Shown here: in pieces, positions 20,868 through 31,953 of the stretch | Numbering within the stretch: position 1 is the first letter of the stretch | How the letters are laid out: each line of letters opens with the position of its first letter | DNA from: Nephrocerus scutellatus | Lineage: Eukaryota; Arthropoda; Insecta; Diptera; Pipunculidae | Length of the DNA stretch: 64,000 nucleotides | Direction of reading: 5' to 3' | NCBI GenBank assembly: GCA_947095585.1 | Contig: OX352763.1 | Span: forward strand, 67,531,024 to 67,595,023 | Notes under the pieces: model-generated | Told to the model about the DNA's origin: nothing | What the model saw: the letters and a program-made list of their open reading frames with translations, nothing else | Database searches by the model: none | Position numbers and translations under genes: made by a program

Positions 20868-21614
20868 TGTAGTGATCGCACAACATTTAGCCTCATCAAA
20901 TCAACTCAACTCAATATCAACTCTCCAAAATACGATTCTTCTTTCCCACGGCGTCAAATGCGTCACATACCGAAAGTACGCCAAGCACGCTACAGCGCTC
21001 ACTTTGCATGTCAAACATAAAAATTCCATGTTCATGAGCTCGTCACCCGATATCCGCTACATTCAATAGCATTCAAATATACATTCAATAGCATTCAAAT
21101 ATACATTCAATGCTGTGTATATACAGCACTGCAGCTATAACAAATAGCAATGCACAAAATTAATGCGATCGTTCTGTGTTTAATGCTGTGTATATACATC
21201 ACCGCAGCTATAGCATTCACAATTGTACCATACCGAATACAATGCTGTACGGCGGCGGATACACACAAAATCCAAAGTCAAGTACAATTATGAATTGTAT
21301 GTATAGAGAGCAAGGGTGAATGGACATCGTCAACGGCAACAGCTGGGTGTATGAACTATATCCAGAGCCATTGACGAATGTAATGCTGATGCATTTATAT
21401 TGCATTTATATTGTGTAATAATTTTTCTGGTTTAATTGTTTAGCCTAATATTATTGATATTGGGTAATAATTTAATTGCTTACGCAGTTAATAGTGCATC
21501 GCACTATATCTGGAGCATTAATTATTTGATTTATCGATATTGGGAAATATCGCTGATGAGTGCCTTTCCGTAAACTGCGTTGATTTTGGAACAAAGATCG
21601 TTTGGATTTGAGCG

Positions 21615-21650
21615 TATAAAAAGGGAGTGAAATCCAGTTGAAAAGTCAGA
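21615..21650 (+). promoter_or_regulatory. LTR core promoter: TATA box and initiator
   Basis: TATAAAAAG at 21615-21623 is followed 31 bases later by TCAGAG (21646), an insect initiator-like sequence at the right distance. The same pair is present in the 3' LTR (about 26288). Confidence 0.6.
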
Positions 21651-21666
21651 GTTAATCCAATACGTT

Positions 21667-21899
21667 CTAGTAGAGGTAGCAGCCAAGCTGAAGACAGCGG
21701 GCCTCCCTAGAACTCATAATAATAAATAAAAATATATAAAGAGTTAATCTAAATTTTAAACAACGAACATTCTAGTAGAGGTCGCAGCCACGCTAAAGAC
21801 AGCGGGCCTCCCTAGGATTGTGAAATTATTAAACTATTAAAAACTATAAAATAAGCTAGTAGAGGTCGCAGCCACGCCTAAGACAGTGGGCCTCTCTGG
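21667..21899 (+). repeat. Three CTAGTAGAGG...GGCCTC modules downstream of the start site
   Basis: About 44-base modules start at 21667, 21772 and 21856. Each begins CTAGTAGAGGT, contains GCAGCCAmGCT and AAGACAG, and ends GGGCCTC, with CCCTAG closing the first two. The 3' LTR has the matching set at 26341, 26446 and 26530. They would be in the transcribed R/U5 part. Confidence 0.8.
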
Positions 21900-22071
21900 T
21901 AATATAATAATAATAAAATAATATATAATAAAATAATATATAACCAAAAATAAAATAAAGTACTAACAATAAAAACAAACGTTTTTTTTCTTCAATTAAC
22001 TGTCCGCCCCTAGTAACTCTTCCCTTGGTCGCACCAGGAAGCACGGTTACACACACACGGCGTAAGACATT

Positions 22072-22089
22072 TGGTGGCAGCGGTGGGAT
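22072..22089 (+). other. Primer-binding site of the errantivirus-like element
   Basis: TGGTGGCAGCGGTGGGAT begins two bases after the 5' LTR with the TGG expected for pairing to a tRNA CCA end. It resembles the tRNA-Ser-type site of the 17.6/297 group. The tRNA identity is inferred, not checked. Confidence 0.6.
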
Positions 22090-22319
22090 CTACAAAAGAT
22101 CTCCTACCAACACTTATAAGCCAAAACAGAAGACCGCTCTTCTGATGCGTGCTGGGGCTATACACCAGCAAAGTAAACAAAAGTGAAAAGTGAAAGTGAA
22201 TTTAGAAAGACCCGAAGACAGTAAGACCTTGCCAGCTTTAGAGCGTAGGCATTTGGCTAACATTCGGGCAGTGAAAGACCAGGCTGTAACTGCATCTTAA
22301 GGGCGCGAAGCCTGCCTGG

Positions 22320-22530
22320 CAAAAGCAACAGCAGCAGCAAACAACAGCAGCAGAAATCGTCATTCAGCAGCAAGCATCGAAAACCACAACAGCAGCAGCA
22401 GCAAGCATCGAAAACCACACCAACAGCAGCAGCAACAACAACAAAAGCAGCAGCAAGCAGCTACATCCACACCACTCACAACAAATCAACAGCAGCAGAA
22501 CCATCGAAACATACAACAGCAGCAAGTAAA
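22320..22530 (+). repeat. CAG/CAA-rich leader segment
   Basis: CAGCAGCAGC and CAACAACAA runs dominate the transcribed leader between primer site and gag. No long uninterrupted frame with an ATG was assigned. Confidence 0.7.
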
Positions 22531-22677
22531 ATCTACAAATTAAGGTAGATATGAGCAATTCCTTTGTTTTTACCATATATATATTATATCTTTATTATTA
22601 TAATTCTTTTTAAAAAATATATTTTTGGTGATTCTTGGGTTTATACTTTGTTGCAAACTTTTTTTTCCCCTCTCTTT

Positions 22678-22795
22678 ACTCCGATATTTTTTCGCGAAAT
22701 TTGGTGTATTACTCCGATATTTTTTCGCGACTTTTTGTTTTATTTTGGTATTTTTTCGCGAATTTTGGTTGTATCTGATATTTTCGCGAAATTTT
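22678..22795 (+). repeat. Four TATTTTTTCGCGA motifs in the leader
   Basis: Near-identical GATATTTTTTCGCGAA-type blocks occur at about 22682, 22715, 22748 and 22776, centred on the palindrome TCGCGA. Spacing is 28-33 bases. Their place between primer site and gag is where some errantiviruses carry protein-binding arrays. Confidence 0.7.
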
Positions 22796-22849
22796 TGCTG
22801 TGATTATTGTTTTTGTGTTTTATTTTTCCAAAATAAGTATTTTTCCAAA

Positions 22850-23495
22850 ATAAGTAGACGGGTCACTAGGCAAATAAGTAGACAGGCAAAAGCGATTGCT
22901 GATACTAATTTGTCTTCAAATTTAAGTTTCTCGTCGGATTTGGAAGTTATTCCTGAAGAGGAGTCGTTCGACATGGACATAAAAATTAGTATTTCTGATG
23001 TTTACAACATCATACCCCTTTTCGATGGGAAGCCGGCCGATTTGGCTAAGTTAACGTCATGCGGTGATATTCTCTTCACCTCGGTAAAAGAAAGTGATGA
23101 ACCCACATTTTTGGCCATTGTTAAGACAAGGCTCTCCATTCGAGTTGACGCAGTTCAACTCACTTACGACTTGGGCAGCTCTCAAGGAGGAGCTCGAGTC
23201 CGAATACAAGGAGGTAAAAACGCGTTCCTCTGCACACAATGAGCTGCGGACCACAAAGCAGAGATTCAAAGAATCGGTCAAGGAGTTTGGCGAACGGGTT
23301 TGTACGGCCCTAAACAATCTTAACTCCGCCACCTTCAACACAACTCGCGATGAATCGGTTCGGGAATTCTTGGTGCAAGAAAAACGATGTCTAGCGATCC
23401 AGGTGTTCGAAGACGGTCTGAAAAATGACCAAATTAGGCTTATAGCCAAGGCTTTCGGAGGAGCTAACCTAAAAAAGGTAATAGCTTATTTCTGA
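22850..23495 (+). pseudogene. gag: gag remnant of the errantivirus-like element
   Basis: One frame carries a basic/Ser-rich start (from about 22850), the ATG at 22973 and NIIPLFDGKPADLAK, the capsid start of 17.6/gypsy-type Gag. Near 23150 the frame shifts, and TTWAALKEELESEYKEVKT, FKESVKEFGERVC and VFEDGLKNDQIRL follow to a stop at 23493-23495. Gag would form the particle. The region downstream (23496-23760) shows no protease or RT, so pol has been removed. Confidence 0.75.
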
Positions 23496-23951
23496 GGGAC
23501 ATGCTGCACGCATGTTAAGAATTGCGAGGGCTCCAGTGATACTTACGTCAACGGAGTGCAACTTAGGCCTGGGGAAACCACTGCGTTGAGAACCGGGGAC
23601 ATTCTGAGTCTGGGTATTCAACAAGAGGATTTCAGCCTGAGTTTATGTCCCGCATACGTCGTAAGACGACGACCAGCTTATTCTGGAGTAGGACTCCTAC
23701 AAGGATGGTTTCGTATTCTACCGATTCATATGGTTTGACATGATCCACAGTACAAAGTTTAGAGAAAAAAATAATAATAATAATAAATATATAAATATAC
23801 GTAAATGTATCTGAATAAGTAATGAATATGAGTATAATTTTAATCTTCAAACCACTGTTTCTTCATTTCTCTTCTGTCATCTTCCTCTTTGAAAAAAAAA
23901 ACAAAAAGTTTTTCTTTGTGTAAATAACTTTGTTCTCTATCTCCCCACGCA
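23496..23951. other. Deletion zone in place of pol, with AAT-repeat
   Basis: About 450 bases separate gag and env where more than 3 kb of pol would lie. No pol motif is visible. An (AAT)n run occurs near 23769-23788 and a pyrimidine-rich stretch leads into the splice acceptor. Confidence 0.6.
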
Positions 23952-23952
23952 G
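23930..23952 (+). promoter_or_regulatory. Probable env splice acceptor
   Basis: A pyrimidine-rich run (TTCTCTATCTCCCCACGCAG) ends in CAG at 23952, three bases before the env ATG. Errantiviruses make env from a spliced subgenomic RNA, so this is the expected acceptor. Confidence 0.6.
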
Positions 23953-23955
23953 AAA

Positions 23956-25245
23956 ATGAAAAGCGTAACAATTTGGTGTTTTATGTTCACCATGGCGCTG
24001 GGACATCTCAATTTCACGCCAGTAAAACAAGGTTCAGGAATATATTTCGAGGAATTAGACAAAGTCAACTTATTTTCAAATGAATGGAAAATTATAAGGT
24101 ACTACGATTTAGAAGGTCTTTTAACCACAACAAAGCTTATGAGCCAATAATAATAATAATAATATTTGGCGCGACAGACCATTGCGGTCCAAGGCCTAAC
24201 TTCTCGCGACCATTTGTGCTGCACATGTTAATTTTTGGACACAAATGGAAGGAGGTCCCTGACAATTTAAGGCCGGATCCGAACGGCGAATTGAAGGCTT
24301 TCGACTCAGTAACTGATCATAACTCCAGAACAGTTGGAGACCGTCTTTTCAGCTATGCTTAGAGAAATTCTTAGCAATACCAAACTCCCAATCCTAATAC
24401 AACACAAAGATATACTACCTCTTTATAAAATCAGTACAGTAACATCTCCAATCCAATCTAAAAGAATAATATACGAAATTAAATTACCAATACCTTTCAA
24501 GGAAATCTACCAGCTTTATAAAATTTTACCCTTCCCCACTAAAATTCAGAATGATTTTCTCTATATCCAACCCAAAATGAACTACGTTATAGTAGACTTT
24601 GATAAAAAGCACTTCTATGATCTTACAATCGAAGAAATAAACAAATGCACTGCACCGACTGACTCTTTGTTATGTCCGATTACTCATCCTCTTTATGACT
24701 TTAATTCTAACCAGGATAATTGTGAAATACAATTATTACGAAGAGACGCGCATCACCTTTATCCGTAGTTTGGATACAGCTCTCTCAACCTGGCAAATGG
24801 TTATTGTCCGCTAAAAGCGAGTATATCATGGACGAGATTTGTGACCAGAAATTAACAACGCATAAATTTCTGGGAACAGGAATTGTAGAATTCCCAGGCA
24901 AATGTTATCTACATAGTAAAGATTTGACGATATATGGTCAAAATTTAGGCAGCACTGTTTTAAGGAATTCTTTCATTCCGATGATAAATTTAACTCTTTT
25001 AAAATCAAAAGTTAGCACAACCCCTATAGACATAACCCCATTTAAACTGCTTAAATACAATGAAAACAATAATCTGGCAGAACTTTCTTACCAAGTAGAT
25101 TTGTTAAGGAAAGAGGAAGAAAAAGGTTTGCAAAATTTAGATAAGCATGATGCCCATCATTATACAGTAATATATATATAGTTTGGCTTTAGTGACATGT
25201 ATAATCCTGTTGTATATCTATAAATTCCATTCTAAATTAAAAGCC
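23956..25245 (+). pseudogene. env: env remnant of the errantivirus-like element
   Basis: The ATG at 23956 opens a frame with a hydrophobic signal-like start (about 18 residues) and the Env N-terminal pattern GIYFEELDKV, WKIIRYYDLEGL. At 24148 an (AAT)n run and about 180 bases of unrelated sequence replace the central part, where the cleavage site and fusion peptide would lie. Two later frames (to about 24770 and 24804-25181) keep C-terminal ectodomain sequence with Cys residues. A hydrophobic segment at about 25180-25230 fits the transmembrane anchor. The protein would mediate membrane fusion; this copy is broken. Confidence 0.75.
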
Positions 25246-25562
25246 ATTATAACATAATTTAGACAGCAACCAACAGAGAATGAAACTAAACCAAAACCCA
25301 ATATAGAAGCCATCGATGAAGTTTTTGTTGATCAATCAATTGTACTAGAACTAGATAATAACAATGCTAAGCCAAACCCAAGCCCAATATTCACATTGTC
25401 ATCATAAAATTCACACTGTCATCATAAGATTCACATTGTCATCATGAATGAAAACATATATATATTTTAATGAAGAAAAAAAATTGTATTAATTAGTAAC
25501 GTTTAAACTAGATTTTAGAAAATTCGAAAATTCCAACCGTGGAATTTCCTTCTTCTAAATCT

Positions 25563-26710
25563 TCATCAAATCAACTCAACTCAAAATCAACTCTCCTAAA
25601 TACGATTCTTCTTTCCCACGGCGTCAAATGCGTCACAATACCGAAAGTACGCCAAGCACGCTACAGCGCTCACTTTGCATGTCAAACATAAAAACTCCAT
25701 GTTCATGAGCTCGTCACCCGATATCCACTACATTCAATAGCATTCAAATATACATTCAATAGCATTCAAATATACATTCAATGCTGTGTATATACAGCAC
25801 TGCAGCTAAAACAAATAGCAATGCACATAATTCATGCGATCGTTCTGTGTTTAATGCTTTGTATATATATACGGCACTGCAGCTATAGCATTCACAATTG
25901 TTCCATACCGAATACAATGCTGTACGGACGCGGATACACACAAAATCCAAAGTCAAGTACAATTATGAATTGTATGTATAGAGAGCAAGGGTGAATGGAC
26001 ATCGTCAACGGCAACAGCTGGGTATATGAGCTATATCCAGAGCCATTGACGAATTTAATGCTGATGCATTTATATTGCATTTATATTGTGTAATAATTTT
26101 CCGGTTTAATTGTTTAGCCTAATATTATTGATATTGGGTAATAATTTAATTGCTTACGCAGTTAATAGTGCATCGCACTATATCTGGAGCATTAATTATT
26201 TGATTTATCGATATTGGGAAATATCGCTGATGAGTGCCTTTCCGTGAACTGCGTTGATTTGGGGACGAAGATCGTTTGGATTTGAGCGTATAAAAAGGGA
26301 GTGAAATCCAGTTGAAAAGTCAGAGTTAATCCAATACGTTCTAGTAGAGGTAGCAGCCAAGCTGAAGACAGCGGGCCTCCCTAGAACTCATAATAATAAA
26401 TAAAAATATATAAAGAGTTAATCTAAATTTTAAACAACGAACATTCTAGTAGAGGTCGCAGCCACGCTAAAGACAGCGGGCCTCCCTAGGATTGTGAAAT
26501 TATTAAACTATTAAAAACTATAAAGTAAGCTAGTAGAGGTCGCAGCCACGCCTAAGACAGCGGGCCTCTCTGGTAATATATAACCAAAAATAAAATAAAG
26601 TACTAACAATAAAAACAAACGTTTTTTTTTCTTTAATTAACTGTCCGCCCCTAGTAACTCTTCCCTTGGTCGCAAGAGGAAGCACGGTTACACACACACG
26701 GCGTAAAACA
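25563..26710 (+). repeat. 3' LTR of the errantivirus-like element, first 25 bases lost
   Basis: It is nearly identical to 20893-22069 and ends GTAAAACA. The first 25 bases of the LTR and any polypurine tract are missing: the sequence before 25563 has no match to 20868-20892. TATA box and the three CTAGTAGAGG modules are conserved. Confidence 0.85.
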
Positions 26711-27040
26711 GTCACCCCACCCCCACCGTTATCGACCCCACCCCCTAGAGCTATCTTACCATCACCATTCAATTCAGCGACCCCGAAAACCATAGAATCG
26801 ACACTAATATCGGTCACCCCCCACAGTTATCAACCCCATCCGCATAGAGCTGCCTTACCATCACCATTCTACTCAGCGATCCCAAAAACCATAGAATCGA
26901 CACTAATATTGGTCACCCCCCTCAGTTATCGACCCCATACCATAGAGCTGTCATACCATCACCATTCAACTCAGCGACCCCGAAAACCATAGAATCGACA
27001 CTAATATCGGGCACCCCACCCCCTCAGTTATCTAACCCAT
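26711..27040 (+). repeat. 99-bp satellite array, last block
   Basis: After the GTCA duplication the array continues for three units with CATTCAACTCAGCGACCCCGAAAACC cores at about 26765, 26865 and 26960, ending near 27040. It shows that the two LTR elements inserted into one array of about 1.2 kb. Confidence 0.9.
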
Positions 27041-27190
27041 CATCCATTTAACTTTTTAGTGTCTTTTCCAGATAGTAACTAATATGTATACCAAGTTTGG
27101 TTGAAATTGGTCAAGGCGTTCCAGAGCTAGTTAGTCACAAATATATATACAAATATACAAATAAATTCTCTATTATATATATATATAGAT

Positions 27191-27658
27191 ATGAAAGAGT
27201 ATTTTGTGGCTATTATGCCAGCAAACAAAAATAATAAACCATTTTATTTTAAAGGTTTAGTATTACCTATACCATGGCCAAATGCCAGCCTAAAGATTGT
27301 TGGAGAGGAAGAAATACCACGTAATCAAATCTTTTACGTGTATCTTCCTCACAGCAGAAACGAACTGAATGAGAAAATTCGCAGGCGCCTAGTGGTCCAA
27401 AACAGAGAGCTAAGGAATGCGGATTGGAAGATACTCTCAAGGAAAGACAGAGAAAAGGAGTATCTCAAATTGACCATCTCAGCCTCGCCAAAAATTGCTG
27501 AGAACCTTAAAGGCTCAAATTACAAAGTCAACTGGCTCTTCGGGTCTGTATATTTCAGGCTCAAAAAAGACCACGAGAAGGAAAAAGAAGAGGCGAAAGT
27601 GGTACACGACAAGGCGCCACCAAAACCAGGGCAATCAAGTCCAAAAAACATGGCCTAG
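27191..27658 (+). pseudogene. LOA ORF1, C-terminal domain
   Basis: The 155-codon frame contains FYVYLPHSRNELNEKI, LRNADWKILSRKDRE, LKLTISASPKIAENL and WLFGSVYFRLKK. This resembles the DUF4780-type domain found in ORF1 of LOA/R1-like LINEs. A Lys/Pro-rich tail follows. The usual N-terminal part and start are absent, and the ATG used is probably internal. Its role would be RNA binding in the element RNP. Confidence 0.6.
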
Positions 27659-27742
27659 CCGCAGCAAGACCGACAAAGTCTACCGAGACCACGACAACAC
27701 AGGGCTCTCAAGACAAGCCGGTTAGCCCTACAAAAAACCAAA

Positions 27743-28420
27743 ATGCTAAAGTGTGTGCTGATAAATCTGCATAAATCCAAGGCAGCCACCGTCAACCTAT
27801 GCCTGCTCTTCGCAGCCAAAAACTGGGACATAGCTCTCATCCAAGAGCCATGGACCAAAAACGACAAAATTCTGGGAATACCAAACAATAAAGGTAAGTT
27901 GATTTACAGCAAAGGGAAGGAAATACCAAGGACAGCAATCCTATGTCGCCACTCGTTCAACATTTACACCCTAAATCAATTTATTTCCAGAGACCTAGCC
28001 GCGATCTCCCTAGAGACGCCAATTAACACCGGAAGGAAGAACACCATCAATTTTGCCGCTGCCTACTTCCCGGGAGAAGAAGAAGACCCCCTCCGGAAAT
28101 AACACAGAGCTTTGCTGAATACTGCATTGGATGCGATTCAAATTCTCACCACACAGTCTGGGGAAGCACCGACACAAACACAAGAGGTGAGCAACTGCTA
28201 AACTACTGCTTAACAAAAAATATTATTATAAATAATGTGGGGAATGATGCAACCTTCATAAACGCCATCAGGAGAGAGGTACTGGACCTTACCCTGTCAG
28301 TCGCAGGAACGGCCAGCACGATCCAAAACTGGCACGTAAGGAAAGAGGCGTCATTCTCCGATCACATGTATATAAATTTCAATATCGAAACACCCCACAG
28401 GGTTCAATCTCAAATAAGAA
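27743..28420 (+). pseudogene. LOA ORF2 endonuclease part
   Basis: The frame begins at an ATG (CVLINLHKSKAA) and shows DIALIQEPW with the metal-binding Glu. After a frame change near 28100 it reads FAEYCIGCDSNSHHTVWG, the catalytic Asp/Asn block, then LDLTLSVAG and FSDHMYI with the terminal Asp-His. Coding is cut at 28420 by the copia LTR and resumes at 47805. The domain would nick the target DNA. Confidence 0.75.
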
Positions 28421-28574
28421 TGAAATAAAACAACGTGTTTAATGCGCAGCTGAATGTACAAGACTAAGTTTATTTCATTTGTCATTCCTTTTAAGTATGT
28501 ATGCATAGATAGAGTTCTGTTTACACAATGCATGTGTCAGGCTCATACATAGGATTATTTTGATATTTACAACA
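28421..28574 (-). repeat. copia 3' LTR
   Basis: On the minus strand it begins TGTTGTAAATATC and ends TTTTATTTCA. The purine-rich GAGTGGGGT lies just before it and is the likely polypurine tract. Confidence 0.93.
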
Positions 28575-28611
28575 ACCCCACTCAAAATTATCCCTTCAAT
28601 ATACAAACACA

Positions 28612-31240
28612 TTACAAAACTTTAACAATACCTAATGTATTCATGAACTTATAATGTTTTACAGAGTTTAAGCTTTTTGTTAGCAAATCTGCTGGCATAT
28701 CTGCCGTACATAAATATTTGACAAGAACAATTTTATTATTTATCATGTCTCTGCAATAATGATATCTGACTTCAATATGTTTTGTCCTATTATGAAATAC
28801 AGGATTTACTAATAATTTATAAGCACTTTGATTATCATTATATAAAGTTATTTCATAAATATTCTTAGTGATTTCAAACCGTAAATTTTTTAAATACACT
28901 GCTTCTTTGCAAGCCCCTGAAATAGCTACATATTCAGCCTCTGTTCTTGAAAGGGCAATACATTTTTGTTTACTACAACTCCAAGATATTACAGATTTTG
29001 ACAACATAAAACAAAATCCTGTATATGATTTTCTATCATTAAGATCGTTAGCCCAGTCGGCATCTACATAACCTTTAATTTTAATATCTTCGGTTTTACA
29101 ATATTTCAAACCTATGGTTTTAGTTTTCTTTAAATACTTTAGTATTCTTTTTGCATACATCCAATGTTCTTCATTATGACAATTATTAAATTGACTAAGA
29201 AATGACACTGAGTAAGCTATGTCAGGACGTGTAAGTACAGCTAAATACATTAAACTACCCATAAGCTCTTGATATGGAATTAGATTTCTGGACAGTAATG
29301 CTTTCTTGACAGATAACTTTGTCTCCATAGGGGTATTTACTGTTTTACATTCTGTCATATTAAACCTACTTAGTAACTGGTCAATATATTTTTCTTGACT
29401 TAAAGTAACAACATTGTTTTTCTTATCAAAATTAACTGACATACCAAGACATTGCTTTACACATCCTAAGTCTTTAATTTTAAAATTATTATTTAACATT
29501 TCTTTCAGATGTTTCATCTCAATTTTATCATTTGAAAATACAAAAAAATCATCTACATACAATGATACTATAGTTCGCTTAATACCAATAATTTTTGTAT
29601 ACAAACATGGTTCTATTTTAGATTTATTATAGCCATCTGCCAACATACAATTATCTACCTTTTTGTGCCAAGATCTGGATGCCTGTTTGAGTCCATATAT
29701 AGCCTTTTTTAGTTTTAGAATCTTTTTATCATCAGAACAAACAAAACCAATAGGCTTTTGCATGTATATTGTCTCGTCCAGTTCACCGTTTAAAAATGCT
29801 GTCTTGACATCAAGATGAACCACATCCAAGTCCAATTGAACTGACAATGAAAACAATAACCTCAATGTAGTATGTCTCACTACCGGAGAAAATGTCTCAT
29901 CATAGTCTACGCCATATTTTTGAGAGCAACCTTTAGCCACCAGTCTTGCCCGATAACGCACACCATTATCACTTTCAAGTTTCTTTTTGAGAACCCATTT
30001 GCACTTCACAGCATTGACACTACTAGGGGAATCCACAATCTCCCAGGCACCATTGTCTTCAAAACTTTGTAGTTCTTCTTTTACTGCTTGCTCCCAATGC
30101 TCCTTCTCGGGTCCTTGTAGAGCTTCTTCTATTGTCAGCTCTTCGATCTCAAAGTTATTACTTTCAGTGCACATAAGTCCATATCTATCTGGCATTCTTC
30201 TTTCTCTCGGTGGTAAAGATATTGGATTGTTTGCAAATTCAAAACTTTCATCAGCTGTCATTGATTCCTCATTTGGCACATAAGTTTCATCGTTTAGATC
30301 TTCACTCTCTTCAGTAACGAAGGAATCAATTAACTCACTAGCATTTGCTGTAGCATCCTCCACTGGGTCCAGACACACTTCTGAAATTTTTTCTGGCTTG
30401 CTATTTATGTCTACAATCGCACTATCCTTATGTGATGTATTTTCTTCAAAAATAATGACATCTCGACTGGTTGCAATCGTCTGAGTGGCTGGGTTGTATA
30501 TTCTGTATCCTTTGATATCCTCAGAATAACCTATCAGAATACATTTTTCAGATTTCTTGTCTAATTTGTGTCTTTTCTCTTTGGGGATATGCTTCATGAT
30601 TATACTGCCAAATACTCTGATGTGACTTAGATTTGGCTTTGTGTTAGTCCACAGCTCATATGGGGTGCGATTATTCAATCCACCTTTTACAATACGATTT
30701 TGTAAATAAACGGCAGTGTTAACTGCTTCAGCCCAAAATTGCTTATCTAATTTACTGTCAAACAAAAGACATCGGGCCTTTTCTACTATGGTTCTGTTCA
30801 TGCGTTCACAAAGTCCATTTTGTTCGGGAGTGTAAGGGTTCGATTTATGATGAATTATTCCCGCTTCTTTTAAATATTTATCGAAATCATTATTACAATA
30901 CTCTCGGCCGTTATAACTTCGCAGAATCTTTATTTTCTTTGACGTTAGATTTTCAACTTTTGCTTTATAGTCTTTAAAACACTGAAAAGCTTCACTCTTA
31001 TTTTTTAAAAAATATACATAGGTCATGCGGCTATAATCATCAACAAACAGAAGGAAATACCTGGATCCTCCGAGAGAAGCATTTTCCATCGGTCCGCATA
31101 CGTCACTGTGTACTATGTTCAGCAGCTCTGTACTCCTGTTGCCTTCATGAGGAAACGGCAATCGGTTTTGCTTGCCCTCACAGCACACTATACAATTTAT
31201 CTTGCTAATATCGGCCTTATTGGTTAAAATGACTCCTTCC
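28612..31240 (-). pseudogene. pol: copia pol: integrase core, RT and RNase H
   Basis: This 876-codon frame is open end to end. Integrase: IVHSDVCGPM with the first Asp (residue 47) and PEQNGLCERMNR with the Glu (residue 146, 36 positions after residue 110). At residue 110 the conserved Asp of the S-D-NGREY block is Tyr (RSYNGREY), so the DDE triad is broken. RT: VVHLDVKTAFLNG and SLYVDDFFVF with the catalytic Asp residues. RNase H: YVDADWAND, RTEAEYVAI and YNDNQSA, ending at a stop at 28612. The first codons shown belong to copia sequence directly after the BEL insertion, not to a true start. Confidence 0.92.
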
Positions 31241-31245
31241 ACAGC

Positions 31246-31928
31246 TGTTAACGTTGGAACTATTTTGTTCCAACGACGGAATAGTCAAGGTGCATGTACC
31301 TTGACTAATGATGTGGATATAACCGGTTCTTGTACCGATATATCTTAATATCCTATTAGTTAGCCGCCTTACCACTGGTGGGGGGATAGCTAACCAAAAA
31401 TAAAATTGACAACAACCTTTTTTGATGATTAATAATTGAGTGATTTATTGTTCCCTAATACGGGAGTATTTATAAGGATAATATTGCCTACGTGGGCATA
31501 AATAACGAAAATACAAACATAAAGGAAAACGGATTATTGCTTAATTAGCATTAATGCCAAGTACAAAAAATACAAAAATGATTCTACTTAGAACTTTATA
31601 AAGGTAAATTATTGCCTAATTCGAATTAATTCCAAAAATAAAAATACTGCAATAATATGCAGTCAGTTTGCACACGCAGTGACTGACACAAAAAAAAATA
31701 GTTCGAATTGCTGATAAGCGAAACATATTCCCATTGCTGCACCTATTTGTTTTTTACCTTGAGTTCAAGGTGAGCTGTAATAAGTCTGGGATCATGTTTC
31801 GCTCAGCCGGAATTCGAAACTTTGGCTTCGTGCATGTTGGATTCATTCGCATGCCTGATGAATTTGCATTATGAATTTTATTATGAAAATGAATCCAACA
31901 TGCACAAACACATTTCTGTTCTTGAACA
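31246..31928 (-). repeat. BEL 3' LTR
   Basis: 683 bp, minus strand TGTTCAAG...CGTTAACA. It differs from the 5' copy at one noticed position near its end (plus strand GTTGG against GGTGG). A purine run (GGGGGGAGTA) lies directly before it on the minus strand. Confidence 0.93.
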
Positions 31929-31953
31929 TACTCCCCCCGTTGAATGCAGCCAT

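Larger units (their letters stand above)
20868..22069 (+). repeat. 5' LTR of the errantivirus-like element
   Basis: It starts TGTAGTG and ends GTAAGACA, 1,202 bp. It matches 25563-26710 almost base for base from 20893 on; the main difference is a 29-base AT-rich expansion (about 21903-21940). It carries a TATA box at 21615 and three copies of a CTAGTAGAGGTCGCAGCC module downstream of the presumed start site. Confidence 0.88.
20868..26710 (+). mobile_element. Errantivirus-like (gypsy/17.6 group) element, pol deleted
   Basis: Two LTRs of about 1.15-1.2 kb flank a 3.5-kb interior, and GTCA occurs on both sides (20864-20867 and 26711-26714) inside the satellite. The interior holds a primer-binding site, a leader, a gag remnant and an env remnant with a splice-acceptor-like sequence, but no protease, RT or integrase. 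Env next to gag and the 4-bp duplication are typical of insect errantiviruses. Such a copy could only move with proteins from a relative, and frameshifts in gag and env make its own products defective. Confidence 0.85.
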
